The notes below the pieces were generated by a model, which saw only the letters and a list, made by a program, of their open reading frames with translations, ran no database searches and was not told the DNA's origin. From Endotrypanum monterogeii (taxonomy: Eukaryota > Euglenozoa > Kinetoplastea > Trypanosomatida > Trypanosomatidae), in the NCBI GenBank assembly GCA_000333855.2, contig CM007319.1:651081-715080 (forward strand): a stretch of 64,000 nt of DNA. Direction: 5' to 3'. A program made the position numbers and the translations under genes. Below are positions 1 through 8,234 of the stretch, one piece after another (within the stretch, counting starts at the first letter, position 1; each line of letters begins with the position of its first letter).

Positions 1-470
1 CGATCCTGGACGTTGGTCTTGCGCGCACGACGACCGGCGCTCGTGTGTTCGGTGTGCTGAAGGGCGCCGTGGACGGCGGCATCTCCGTGCCTCACCGCCC
101 CAACCGCTTCCCCGGCTACAACAAGGAGAAGAGCTCGCTGGACGCCAAGGTTCACCGCGATCGCATCTTCGGCAAGCACGTTGCGGCTTACCTGAAGGAG
201 GTAAAGGAGGAGGCAAGCTCGAACCCCGACGAGAAGTGCGTGCAGTTCTCGAAGTACATGGCCGCGAAGATTGCGCCTGAGAGCATCGAGGGTATGTATA
301 AGAAGGCGCACGCTTCGATCCGCGCGGACCCGACGAAGTCGCTGCCGAAGAAGGCCAAAAAGGAGGTCACCGAGCACAAGAAGTACAAGGCGACGAAGAT
401 GAGCGGTGCGGAGAAGAAGGCCGCCGCGAAGGCGAAGGTTGCGGCCATCCGCGAGCGCCTCGGCAGGTAA
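1..470 (+). CDS. RPL5: 60S ribosomal protein L5 (uL18), 3' part
   Basis: This is the C-terminal half of ribosomal protein uL18 (eukaryotic L5), which carries 5S rRNA into the large subunit. The reading frame is open from base 3 and the true start lies upstream of the window. The visible 155 residues begin [21 protein letters not shown] and continue with the family-typical [16 protein letters not shown] lysine- and alanine-rich tail follows ([14 protein letters not shown], then [16 protein letters not shown]) and ends at a TAA. The GTG at 45 is an internal valine codon, not a start. G/C-ending codons dominate, as expected of a highly expressed trypanosomatid gene. The identification is secure; only the 5' boundary is missing. 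Confidence 0.95.
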   Translation, partial: ILDVGLARTTTGARVFGVLKGAVDGGISVPHRPNRFPGYNKEKSSLDAKVHRDRIFGKHVAAYLKEVKEEASSNPDEKCVQFSKYMAAKIAPESIEGMYKKAHASIRADPTKSLPKKAKKEVTEHKKYKATKMSGAEKKAAAKAKVAAIRERLGR

Positions 471-1425
471 GCCGGCTGCTGGTTGCGAGGGCTGTCGTTT
501 TTTTTTCTTTTTGTGTGTAGCCGGAGGCGTGTGGAGTGGGCGTGCGTGTAGCCAAATGTCTATCAGGGACGCTTTTCTATGCTACGCTCCCATCTTCGTT
601 TACGTCGAGGACAACCTTTTTCCTTTCAAGCTTCGATGCTTCTGTACAAGGTTGCAGGCGTTGGGTGACGTAGGCCTGTTATGTGCAGTGCACCGGGTGA
701 GAGTGTGTTATATAGATTTCAATATTGTTTTTTGATTTACTGATTTTTAATCGCAAACAGGGCGAACTACAGAGAAAAATACAAGAACAGAAGTTTTGCA
801 AGTCTCGTTGGTGCTTCTTCAAGCAGAAAAAGAGGAAAATGTTTCTCTCTCTGCACTGAAGATATCGCTGTGTATTCTGCCTTTTGTCTTCCCATGAAAA
901 GGGACCTGTCCCTCTTCCGTGCATAGTCAGTGTTCTGTGTCTGGTGTGCGGCTCGAGTGATGGATGTTATTCCTCTTCTCGAATGGGATTAGGAGGCTGG
1001 CGACTAGCATATCTGTGCGCCAGCCTCAACGATGACGTGTGGGATGGAAGGCCTCCACACTTGGGACAACATGCAGGATGTATTTACTTCGTGCGCCGCA
1101 AAGGACTTGAGGTGTAGCATTTCCTAGGTGGCATTGGAGTGTCTCGAAGGCATCTCATTTACGTGACACATTGACAGACCAATTTTTGCCCCTGAGCACT
1201 TTATCCTTGCGACAGCTCGCTCAGATTGTTTGTCGATCTCCTTTTCTCCCTATTATCGCCTCCTTTTTTTTCTTGCTGCCATCCTCTCCCACTGCTTTCG
1301 TGTCGTCTTTTTTGTGGTATATCGTCGCGCATTTATTTTGTCGTGCTTTCCCCCCCTACTACTGTGCCCGTCTTCAACACAACCCTTTGCTGTATCATAG
1401 CACGACAGCGTCATTAGAGGACATC
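471..1425. other. Intergenic spacer uL18-eL15
   Basis: This holds the 3' UTR of uL18 and the 5' flank of eL15. I see no gene. The proximal part is AT-rich with T-runs. The distal part becomes pyrimidine-rich from about 1236 and leads into the eL15 splice acceptor. Confidence 0.7.
1236..1400 (+). promoter_or_regulatory. Predicted trans-splice acceptor for eL15
   Basis: A pyrimidine-rich stretch starts near 1236. No AG dinucleotide occurs between about 1224 and 1399. The first AG is therefore at 1399-1400, 25 bases before the eL15 ATG. This is what a spliced-leader addition site would look like, but the site is inferred and not mapped. Confidence 0.6.
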
Positions 1426-2040
1426 ATGGGGGCTTTTATGTACCTGAACGAGCTGTGGAAGAAGAAGTCTTCCGATGTGATGCGCTTCATTCAGCGCATC
1501 CGGTCGTGGGAGTACCGCCACCAGCACACCGTGGTGCGCCTGCGCCGTCCGACGCGCCCGGAGAAGGCCCGCATGCTTGGCTACAAGACGAAGCAAGGCT
1601 TCTGTGTGTTCCGCGTGCGCGTGCGCCGTGGTGGCCGCAAACGCCCGGCCCACAAGGGTATCACATACGGTAAGCCGAAGACCAGCGGTGTGCTCGGGAT
1701 GAAGCTGAACAAGAACAACCAGGCTGTTGCAGAGCAGCGTCTGGGCAAACGCTTCGGCAACCTGCGCGTGCTGAACTCATACTGGGTGAACATGGACTCC
1801 ACGTTCAAGTGGTACGAGGTCATTGCCGTGGACCCGATGTGCAAGACCATCCGCCGTGACCCCCGCATCAACTGGATCGTCAACTCTGTGCACAAGCACC
1901 GTGAGCAGCGCGGTCTGACCTCGGCTGGTCGCAAGCACCGTGGTCTGCGCCACAAGGGTCACAAGGCCTCCAAGCTGCGCCCGTCGTACCGTGCTGCGTG
2001 GCGCCGCAACAACCGCATTGTCTTTCTGCGCAAGCGTTAA
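1426..2040 (+). CDS. RPL15: 60S ribosomal protein L15 (eL15)
   Basis: This encodes 204 residues of ribosomal protein eL15, a large-subunit protein threaded through 28S rRNA. The protein starts [19 protein letters not shown]. Family landmarks follow: [43 protein letters not shown], then [20 protein letters not shown] near the C-terminus. The length equals the usual eukaryotic length. The frame stays open upstream to about 1171, but that stretch is a polypyrimidine 5' flank, so the ATG at 1426 is chosen. It lies 25 bases after the first AG past the pyrimidine tract. A homologue in yeast and mammals is essential for 60S assembly. Confidence 0.97.
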   Translation: MGAFMYLNELWKKKSSDVMRFIQRIRSWEYRHQHTVVRLRRPTRPEKARMLGYKTKQGFCVFRVRVRRGGRKRPAHKGITYGKPKTSGVLGMKLNKNNQAVAEQRLGKRFGNLRVLNSYWVNMDSTFKWYEVIAVDPMCKTIRRDPRINWIVNSVHKHREQRGLTSAGRKHRGLRHKGHKASKLRPSYRAAWRRNNRIVFLRKR

Positions 2041-3002
2041 AAAAGAAAAACTCTACACGGAGCATATTCCACGCCACACTATACACTCCAGCGACTCTGT
2101 CAAAGTTACGCAGCGACTCTTCCCAATCCGGGAGCTGGAAGGAGAGGATCGTGCTGGACAGCTCTGTGTTCTTGCAGAGGTGTCACACCCTTCCTGTCTG
2201 TGCATATATATCTTTGTCTCTGTGCGTGTATGTGTGTGTGGTTACCTATCCGTGACTGTTTTCGGTTGCGCTCTCTGACGTAGTGTGACGTGTGATCTTC
2301 TTGTCGGTTTTTTCCCTTCGTCTTTTCATTATTTTACTTTGTACTTTAAACCTTTTTGATCGGATTAAAAAAAAAAAAACTACGCCACATGCAAACATGC
2401 AAGGATCGACCAAATCTCGGGTGATTTGCCCGATCTTTAGATGATGCGCACGCAGTCTTGGGCGTGTCTTCAAATAATATCTCGTGGGAGATACCCCTTC
2501 CGACCCCACCCTCTCTCCTCTCCTTTCTCCTACTACGCGTTGATGATCAGCGTGGCAGCGACATTGGGTGAGAGGGTAGATCCATCGGAGTCTTCGATAG
2601 CAGCCTCGTAGGATTGCCGCTGTTGATTCTTTAGGAGTCTATGAATGCGCCTTCCTCTTCTTGACACGTGAAAGTTGACCCTGTGTGTGTGCCTCTGCGT
2701 GGGTAGAGGGGGGTTTGGCTTTCTCGCATTTTGGATTAATTTTCTGTTGCCTCTCTGTTCTACCCTGTCCTTTGAATCTTTTGTCACTGCATCCCGTTTT
2801 TTCTGCCTGGTTCTACCCTCACCCTGTGAACGTGCTCATTCCGTGTGTTCGTCCATCTCTTATGTCTCTGATATTGCACATTGTTGACGTCACCGTCCTG
2901 TTGCGCGATGCTTTCTTCGCTCTACGCTGAACTCGCCAACGTACGCCTCTATCCGAAACTGTAACCCCCCTCCCCTGTCTACCACATCCAACAGAGGAAC
3001 AA
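2041..3002. other. Intergenic spacer eL15-eL36
   Basis: This holds the eL15 3' UTR, with a (GT)-rich stretch near 2218-2241 and a run of 12 A at about 2367, followed by the pyrimidine-rich 5' flank of eL36. I see no gene. Confidence 0.7.
2964..2994 (+). promoter_or_regulatory. Predicted trans-splice acceptor for eL36
   Basis: A C/T tract at 2964-2980 is followed by the first AG at 2993-2994. This leaves an unusually short leader of about 8 bases before the eL36 ATG at 3003. Confidence 0.55.
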
Positions 3003-3320
3003 ATGTCCGCTCCTACCCCCCGCACCGGCATCATTGCCGGCTTCAACAAGGGTCACGTGACGACTCGTCGCCCGCGTCAGCCGTCGCCGAACGACCGTCT
3101 TGCTGTGCCACATAAGCGCCTGCGCGCTGTGAAGGCTATCATTGCGGATCTCGTCGGCCTGTCTCCTCTGGAGAAGCGTGTGCAGGAGTTCCTGCGTGTT
3201 GGTAAGGAGAAGCGCGCGCTCAAGTACTGCAAGAAGCGCCTCGGCAACTTCACTGCGGCCAAGAAGAAGCGCGCAAAGATGGAGGAGGCGCTCCGCCATG
3301 CGACCAAGAAGCACCACTAA
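3003..3320 (+). CDS. RPL36: 60S ribosomal protein L36 (eL36)
   Basis: This encodes 105 residues of ribosomal protein eL36. The N-terminus GIIAGFNKGHVTT matches the family's G-x-N-K-G-H start. The central LVGLSPLEKRVQEFLRV and the basic C-terminal KYCKKRLGNFTAAKKKRAKMEEAL are diagnostic, and the protein ends in a lysine/histidine tail. The length is normal. The ATG at 3003 follows a C/T tract and AG by only a few bases. The gene is a complete, ordinary structural component of the 60S subunit. Confidence 0.97.
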   Translation: MSAPTPRTGIIAGFNKGHVTTRRPRQPSPNDRLAVPHKRLRAVKAIIADLVGLSPLEKRVQEFLRVGKEKRALKYCKKRLGNFTAAKKKRAKMEEALRHATKKHH

Positions 3321-4063
3321 GCGTGTGTGACGTCTTTACTGTTTTCTCATTGTTTTATTGATTTCTTTTTAGCTTTATTTGCATGAATGAAAAAAAAAAT
3401 AATAATAATGAAAGGACACTAGTGAAATCAGAGCACATATGTACTACTACTACTACTACTACTCTCTCGTGGATTCGCATCTTGGCCCCCTCCAGGATGC
3501 ACACGCGCCCTTGTCATGGCGTCCACTCCGTCTCCGCATGAATATGTCTGCCATGATGGCGGTGAAAGTTTGGAGCGATACCTCAGAGTGCCACATGCTT
3601 GCGCAGCGCAGAGGAAGTCACCAGGGAGAGGGGTGGGGCACAGCCATGGTTAGCGGTGCAGAGGTGATCTGACCTTGCCGTTGGAGGAGGGGCTGGTGGT
3701 GAAATCGAGGGTCTACCCTGTTTCATGAGCAACAAAAATGACCCTTCACAATTCGATTGCTCCTCTTGCCCATTTTTCTTTTTCTCTCTCTCAGCTTCTT
3801 GATCAATCGTGCGGTATTTGGACACCTTTCTTGTGTGACTCTCCTGACCCCACTCCACTGTTAACGTTCTACCCTCCTCTGCGCCATTTGTGTTCTTCGA
3901 TTGGGAACCTTCGCCCTTCTCTTTCCCGCAAACGAATACAAGAAAAATAAACGCTTCCATATTCTAGACCCGTTGCGATCTTCATGGGTCTTCACGTGGC
4001 ACACCTGCAAGTGTGGCATGGGTGAGGGAAAATAAAGAAAGGGGAGGTGCATGCCCATCTGGG
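3321..4063. other. Intergenic spacer eL36 to orphan gene
   Basis: This holds the eL36 3' UTR, A-rich runs near 3389-3410, a short TAC-triplet repeat at 3442-3462, and pyrimidine-rich sequence at 3760-3900 that could serve splicing of the next gene. I see no gene. Confidence 0.65.
3442..3462. repeat. (TAC)7 trinucleotide repeat
   Basis: Seven tandem TAC units lie in the spacer after eL36. It is outside any supported coding frame. Confidence 0.8.
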
Positions 4064-5050
4064 ATGCTTGACCCAGATGCAGAGGATCTTGTCGATGCCG
4101 TTGCGCGTCTGTGCGTACTGCGAACAGAGGACTACGCGCTGCTCGAAACTGTGTATCGACGCTCCCAGGAGCAGGATCATGGCGAGGTACAGGAAAAGGC
4201 AAGCCGACATCCGCTAGAATCTAGACTCGACACGCCACCTGCCGTTTCTCCCTTGAGGGAAACCGAAACCACCATGAGCGGCGTAAGCGGCAAGGCGTAC
4301 ATCCGCTACCTCACTGAGGAGGTGCGCGTGCGTGAGGAGATGAGGTTAGTGGAAGAGAAAAAATGGCTTGATGCGGTGCGGCAGTGGGCGACGCACTTTC
4401 AACAGAGGAAGTTAATACCTCCTCAGGAAAGCAGACTCAGTGAGGAGCCAGGCGGGTTGTTTCATTTGACTGTGCCGGCCATCTGGTCGTTTTGGGAGCA
4501 CGAAGGTGAGGACGCCTTCCAGCGCGTGTACGCAGCGGTGGTGCGGGAGGCCTATGAGCTGGTCTGCAGTGACCTGGAAAGTGGTCCATTTGCGCCTCTA
4601 GCTGCGTGCAAATGTCTCTACACGCGCAGGGATTCAGCGACGGACGATTCCATAACGTCTCTCACATCTCAGGCGCAACGTGTTCGAGATCTTTTTTTTC
4701 CATCTTCCAAAGTGACTCTGTTGTCTGGCTCGCCGTCAGATATCTTGGCTTCGGTGCACCCGCTTGAGGCTGACTCTGTGCCAATGATCAGCGAAAGACG
4801 ATTCCGTCTGCAGGCAAGCCAACACGTTTGGCTTGTGTTCTTCTTCTTGTGGTGTCACGTCGTAGCTGCTACCGTTACAGCATCAGGAAGCGATGCGAAT
4901 GCGACGCGTACGGAAGGAGCAGAGTGGCCGTTTTGTGAATCGACATTTCTGAGACCGGCCAGAGACTTCCTCACAACCCAGAGGCAGCTGCTGCAGTCGT
5001 TACTGATGGCTATGCACGACGAAAAAGGTGTGTGTGGTGTGATTTCTTGA
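4064..5050 (+). CDS. Orphan protein, one possible membrane segment
   Basis: This encodes a 328-residue protein that I do not recognise. The first in-frame ATG is at 4064 (MLDPDAEDLVDAVARL); the frame is open for 17 codons upstream without an ATG. The N-terminal half is charged and helix-like (YLTEEVRVREEMRLVEEKKW). The middle contains an aromatic stretch (HLTVPAIWSFWEHEGEDAF). Near residues 257-275 a hydrophobic run (HVWLVFFFLWCHVVAATV) could be a single membrane segment or a buried helix. No catalytic motif is visible. Codon use resembles neighbouring coding genes, which supports a real gene. It is probably a kinetoplastid-specific protein of unknown function. Confidence 0.7.
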   Translation: MLDPDAEDLVDAVARLCVLRTEDYALLETVYRRSQEQDHGEVQEKASRHPLESRLDTPPAVSPLRETETTMSGVSGKAYIRYLTEEVRVREEMRLVEEKKWLDAVRQWATHFQQRKLIPPQESRLSEEPGGLFHLTVPAIWSFWEHEGEDAFQRVYAAVVREAYELVCSDLESGPFAPLAACKCLYTRRDSATDDSITSLTSQAQRVRDLFFPSSKVTLLSGSPSDILASVHPLEADSVPMISERRFRLQASQHVWLVFFFLWCHVVAATVTASGSDANATRTEGAEWPFCESTFLRPARDFLTTQRQLLQSLLMAMHDEKGVCGVIS

Positions 5051-5325
5051 CAGTCGTCACCTTTTTGATGCGTAATGTAGTACCTCTTCTTGGATACTCC
5101 CTAACCCCCCGCCCCCCTTCCCGACTTTTCCCCCGAAGTGTCCTCCATTCTTTCTTGTATTCTGGGTGGGTAGGTGGGGTGTAGCCAGGGTGGCATGGCG
5201 TGGGGTGGGGGCGCGAGGATGGACATGAGTGGTGTCGTGCGCTTAGGATCTCTTCCTTTTCGGTTCTGTGCTACTTGTCCAATGTTCAGCGCCGTATTTC
5301 CTCCATGTAATGTAGATTGACCGGT

Positions 5326-5328
<3 letters not shown>

Positions 5329-5368
<40 letters not shown>
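5329..5368. repeat. (AC)20 microsatellite
   Basis: This is an uninterrupted AC dinucleotide tract in the spacer before the PHD-like gene. Confidence 0.9.
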
Positions 5369-5370
<2 letters not shown>

Positions 5371-5756
5371 ATTTGCGCTTACAACCAACCCCAAAAGCAA
5401 ACAGGGGAGGAACTGTTTTCTCTTCCCCACCCCCCTCCGAGAGAGGAGAGGAAGGGCGGGGGGGGTTGAGGAGAGGAGAGGGGGGGAGGCGAGTCGGGGG
5501 ATACAATGTCACCGTGTCCCACGTATGGTTTTTTCTCTTGGACGCAGCACACTTTTCATCTCATCACCCCTCCTTGTGATTGAATTTCTGTCTTTTTTTT
5601 TTTTGCCACTTCACTTGAAAAGCAAAGAAAGAAAGGGAGAACAATTTATGCCCGCAGGAATTTATTGAAATTTGTTTTATCGAGCTTCCACTATCTATCC
5701 GCAGTAGCAGCCACTACACATCTCTCCGCTCTCATTTTCTTCCTCCTGTGTACGGG

Positions 5757-5781
5757 TATATATATATATATATATATATAT
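5757..5781. repeat. (TA)n microsatellite
   Basis: This is an uninterrupted TA tract in the 5' flank of the PHD-like gene. Confidence 0.9.
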
Positions 5782-5921
5782 TGTTCAATATATTTGAGGC
5801 TTTCGTAAACGTTTTCTCTTACCCTGCTGTGTGAAAAATCACGATTTCTTTTTTTTCTTTCCTCCCACACGCATACTGGCGCATACCCACGTGCCCTTAT
5901 CTTCTCCCCTACCCAACAGAC

Positions 5922-5949
5922 CACACACACACACACACACACACACACA
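5922..5949. repeat. (AC)14 microsatellite
   Basis: This is an AC tract about 100 bases upstream of the PHD-like gene's start. Confidence 0.9.
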
Positions 5950-6053
5950 GTGACAGTGTCCTTACTGAAGCGGCGTAACAGACCAGATAGGAGAGGACGG
6001 CTTAAAGGGTACATGAGTACGTGCACACCAAAGGTGTGTGAGGCGTGAAGCAA

Positions 6054-7421
6054 ATGTTGTGTACCTGTGCAGTGGGTCGCATGCCGGGATCTGCGAAGGC
6101 AAACATGGCTGCCAATCTCGCCTCCGCCACAATGGGCGTGCCCGACAGGGAAGACCGCGCCAACGCGCCGCTTCCTGACAAGTCTCTGAGTACCCCGACA
6201 CATTGCTTTCACTGCCTGTGTACCGTGTGTGGACAGGGGCTTGCTGACGTCCCCACTGTCACCTGCGACGCCTGCGGATCTAGAACGCACATTATCTGCG
6301 CCCGGGATGTTTACTCGAACGATTGGCTCTATGATGAGGTAGCGGCGGCGTCCACGGTCGCAACTGGTGTGGGTGTTGGCGCCGTACGTTTGCCGATTTT
6401 CCTCCCGAATGATGGGAAGAGGCGACGGATGCCGGGCACCGTGACACCTTCTCACGATAACGAAGGCGCCGGTGGTGGCATCGCACCATCGAAATTATCT
6501 GTTTCACCCCCCCTTAGTCGTGACTCCTCGCTCACAAGCTTAATGCCATCTCCGGAAGCTCTCCGCTTCGCTGCTGAAAGGATTGATAAGACATACAACT
6601 ACTACTGTCATCCGGACTGTGCGATGGGGATGGCGGTGCTTCGCAATCCGCAGTTCAACGCAGCTGTTTCACGCACTGTCGAAGGCGCCTTTACCCGACA
6701 GTGGGCATGTGCACGAGATTCCTTGGTAGCTGCCGGCGTAATTCGTGGCGTCCAGGACACGGCTCTGTCGTGCGACGACGCGGCCGTGCGCAATCAAACG
6801 TTGCCTGCTTCCCTGTCGCCAGTCACTTGTACTTCCGGGGCCGTGGTGAAGATGGAGGACTCGGAGGAACATATTGGCTTACCATCCTGCTGCTCTCTTC
6901 CACCGACCATGACGACATCTTGTCCTTCGGAATCCGCGAAGGAAACGCGTGACTGCGCGTTCAACACAAGTGCGTCTGTTTTCGCCGACATCGCTGGGTG
7001 CGACCCGGTCGTTGCCAAGGAGGTGCTTTGGCTCTATTATCAGCTACGCGCCGAGGCGTGGGCTGAATACTTCGAGCAAGAGCGGCATCACTCTGGACAC
7101 CCGCTGTTTTACCCGCCACCCTTCCTCGACATTGCCCACGACGCTGCGGTAGGTCATGTCATGGAGGCTGCGTCGCCTCAAGGACAGGCGGCCCGACTTT
7201 ATCTTCTCGACTGCAGCAAACACCCCGTGGGGTCTGCGGTGGCGATTCCAGTAGGTGTTTTGACACGGTGGCAGCAGCCATCGGCAGCACCTTTCATCAA
7301 GGCAAACGACTCGAACAATTTTGTGGCGGAGTCGCTCGAGCGAATCGCTAATGAGGCGGTGGTGCCGGAGACAGTGGTGGTGTACCGCAATTGCAGAAAA
7401 GGGGGTCATGTGCTCGTTTGA
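6054..7421 (+). CDS. Protein with interrupted PHD-like zinc finger
   Basis: This encodes 455 residues from the first in-frame ATG at 6054; an alternative start is the ATG at 6081. A cysteine cluster at residues 50-82 reads as C56-x2-C59, C71-x2-C74, H79-x2-C82. That is the spacing of the first six zinc ligands of a PHD finger. The last ligand pair appears only about 100 residues later, as CHPDC near residues 185-189, after a low-complexity Gly/Ser/Pro insert. The C-terminal third (about 320-455) looks folded (LWLYYQLRAEAWAEYFEQE) but I do not recognise it. PHD fingers usually read histone tails, so a nuclear chromatin role is an inference. No bromo, SET or other chromatin domain is visible. 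Confidence 0.75.
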   Translation: MLCTCAVGRMPGSAKANMAANLASATMGVPDREDRANAPLPDKSLSTPTHCFHCLCTVCGQGLADVPTVTCDACGSRTHIICARDVYSNDWLYDEVAAASTVATGVGVGAVRLPIFLPNDGKRRRMPGTVTPSHDNEGAGGGIAPSKLSVSPPLSRDSSLTSLMPSPEALRFAAERIDKTYNYYCHPDCAMGMAVLRNPQFNAAVSRTVEGAFTRQWACARDSLVAAGVIRGVQDTALSCDDAAVRNQTLPASLSPVTCTSGAVVKMEDSEEHIGLPSCCSLPPTMTTSCPSESAKETRDCAFNTSASVFADIAGCDPVVAKEVLWLYYQLRAEAWAEYFEQERHHSGHPLFYPPPFLDIAHDAAVGHVMEAASPQGQAARLYLLDCSKHPVGSAVAIPVGVLTRWQQPSAAPFIKANDSNNFVAESLERIANEAVVPETVVVYRNCRKGGHVLV

Positions 7422-8234
7422 GCGCTTGCGGGGGTTGCACCGACACAAGGGTGAAAGGGATCATCAGTATATCACTTCCCTCGCACACAATTTTATTGTC
7501 TCCTTCTGTGCGGCAAAGACGCGCGTGCACACAGACACACGCACGCGCATGCGTGTAGTCTCTCCATGTGTAGCGTCTTTTTTGGTTTTCTTTCTCTTCA
7601 TGATTTTTTTTTTTTGCAGCCGAGGGATTTTTGCGCTTGCTCGCAAAGACTGTATGACTCTGGCAACAGGGAGGACCGGCACCGTCGAACGCGGTGACAC
7701 GCCGCGCAGTGTGGCGCCGCGACGTTCAAGCAGATCTATGAATAGCATCAGCAAAAAAAAACAGACAGAAATGCCAAGGGAATCTTATTACAGGCATGCC
7801 TGCTTCGCGCGTGCGTGTTGTTGAGGCGTCCCGGGCTGAATGCACGTGTCCATCTGAAGTTGTTCACTGTTTTCACTCGACAAATAGAATTCGCTGCACC
7901 GGTAGGCTAGTGCGGGTATGCGTCTACCAAACTCTACAATTCTTATTACCTTTCCCTCTTTCCCCGTTTCCCTTTCCGATTTCTCACATTTCGCCTGCAA
8001 TATATTATGTTTTTATTTCCCGACGTGCCGTGGTGTGCACCCTCACGCGTTCTTGCTTCCACGGGCTGCTGGGTCAGTGAGAAGACTACCAGTCCTGCTA
8101 CGTCTAGTGCCGACGGCTGTTTCGTTAATGTGTGCCAAGTTAGCTCTGCTGCTTTCGATTTATTTGTCTCCCCCCTCTTCCCTCCCTTTCCCTGCCACGT
8201 AGGCGAGGCCCCCCCCCCCCCTCGATTGAGAATA
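7422..8234. other. Intergenic spacer PHD-like to CCDC61
   Basis: This is spacer with T-runs (about 7600-7616) and a strong pyrimidine tract near its end. An open frame at 7321-7824 begins inside the preceding gene in another frame and looks like chance. I see no gene. Confidence 0.65.
8169..8202 (+). promoter_or_regulatory. Predicted trans-splice acceptor for CCDC61-like gene
   Basis: A C/T tract at 8169-8194 is followed by AG at 8201-8202, 32 bases before the ATG at 8235. A second AG at 8229-8230, after a run of 12 C, is an alternative. Confidence 0.5.

Larger units (their letters stand above)
5051..6053. other. Intergenic spacer with dinucleotide repeats
   Basis: This holds (AC)20, (TA)n and (AC)14 tracts and a purine-rich segment at about 5450-5500. 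I see no gene. A frame that stays open on the minus strand across 5691-6455 reads through the repeats and is not credible. Confidence 0.65.

Noticed and set aside
1171..1425. 85-residue N-terminal extension of eL15
   Set aside because: The stretch is the polypyrimidine 5' flank with no ATG, and eL15 is already full length from 1426.
5691..6455. 254-codon minus-strand frame
   Set aside because: It reads through TA and AC microsatellites into poly-Tyr/Ile and Cys/Val runs and overlaps the PHD-like gene antisense.
7321..7824. 167-codon frame overlapping the 3' end of the PHD-like gene
   Set aside because: It begins inside a better supported gene in another frame and continues into T-rich spacer.
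8007..8234. 76-residue N-terminal extension of the CCDC61-like protein
   Set aside because: It would translate the pyrimidine tract and splice acceptor; the family head starts at the ATG at 8235.
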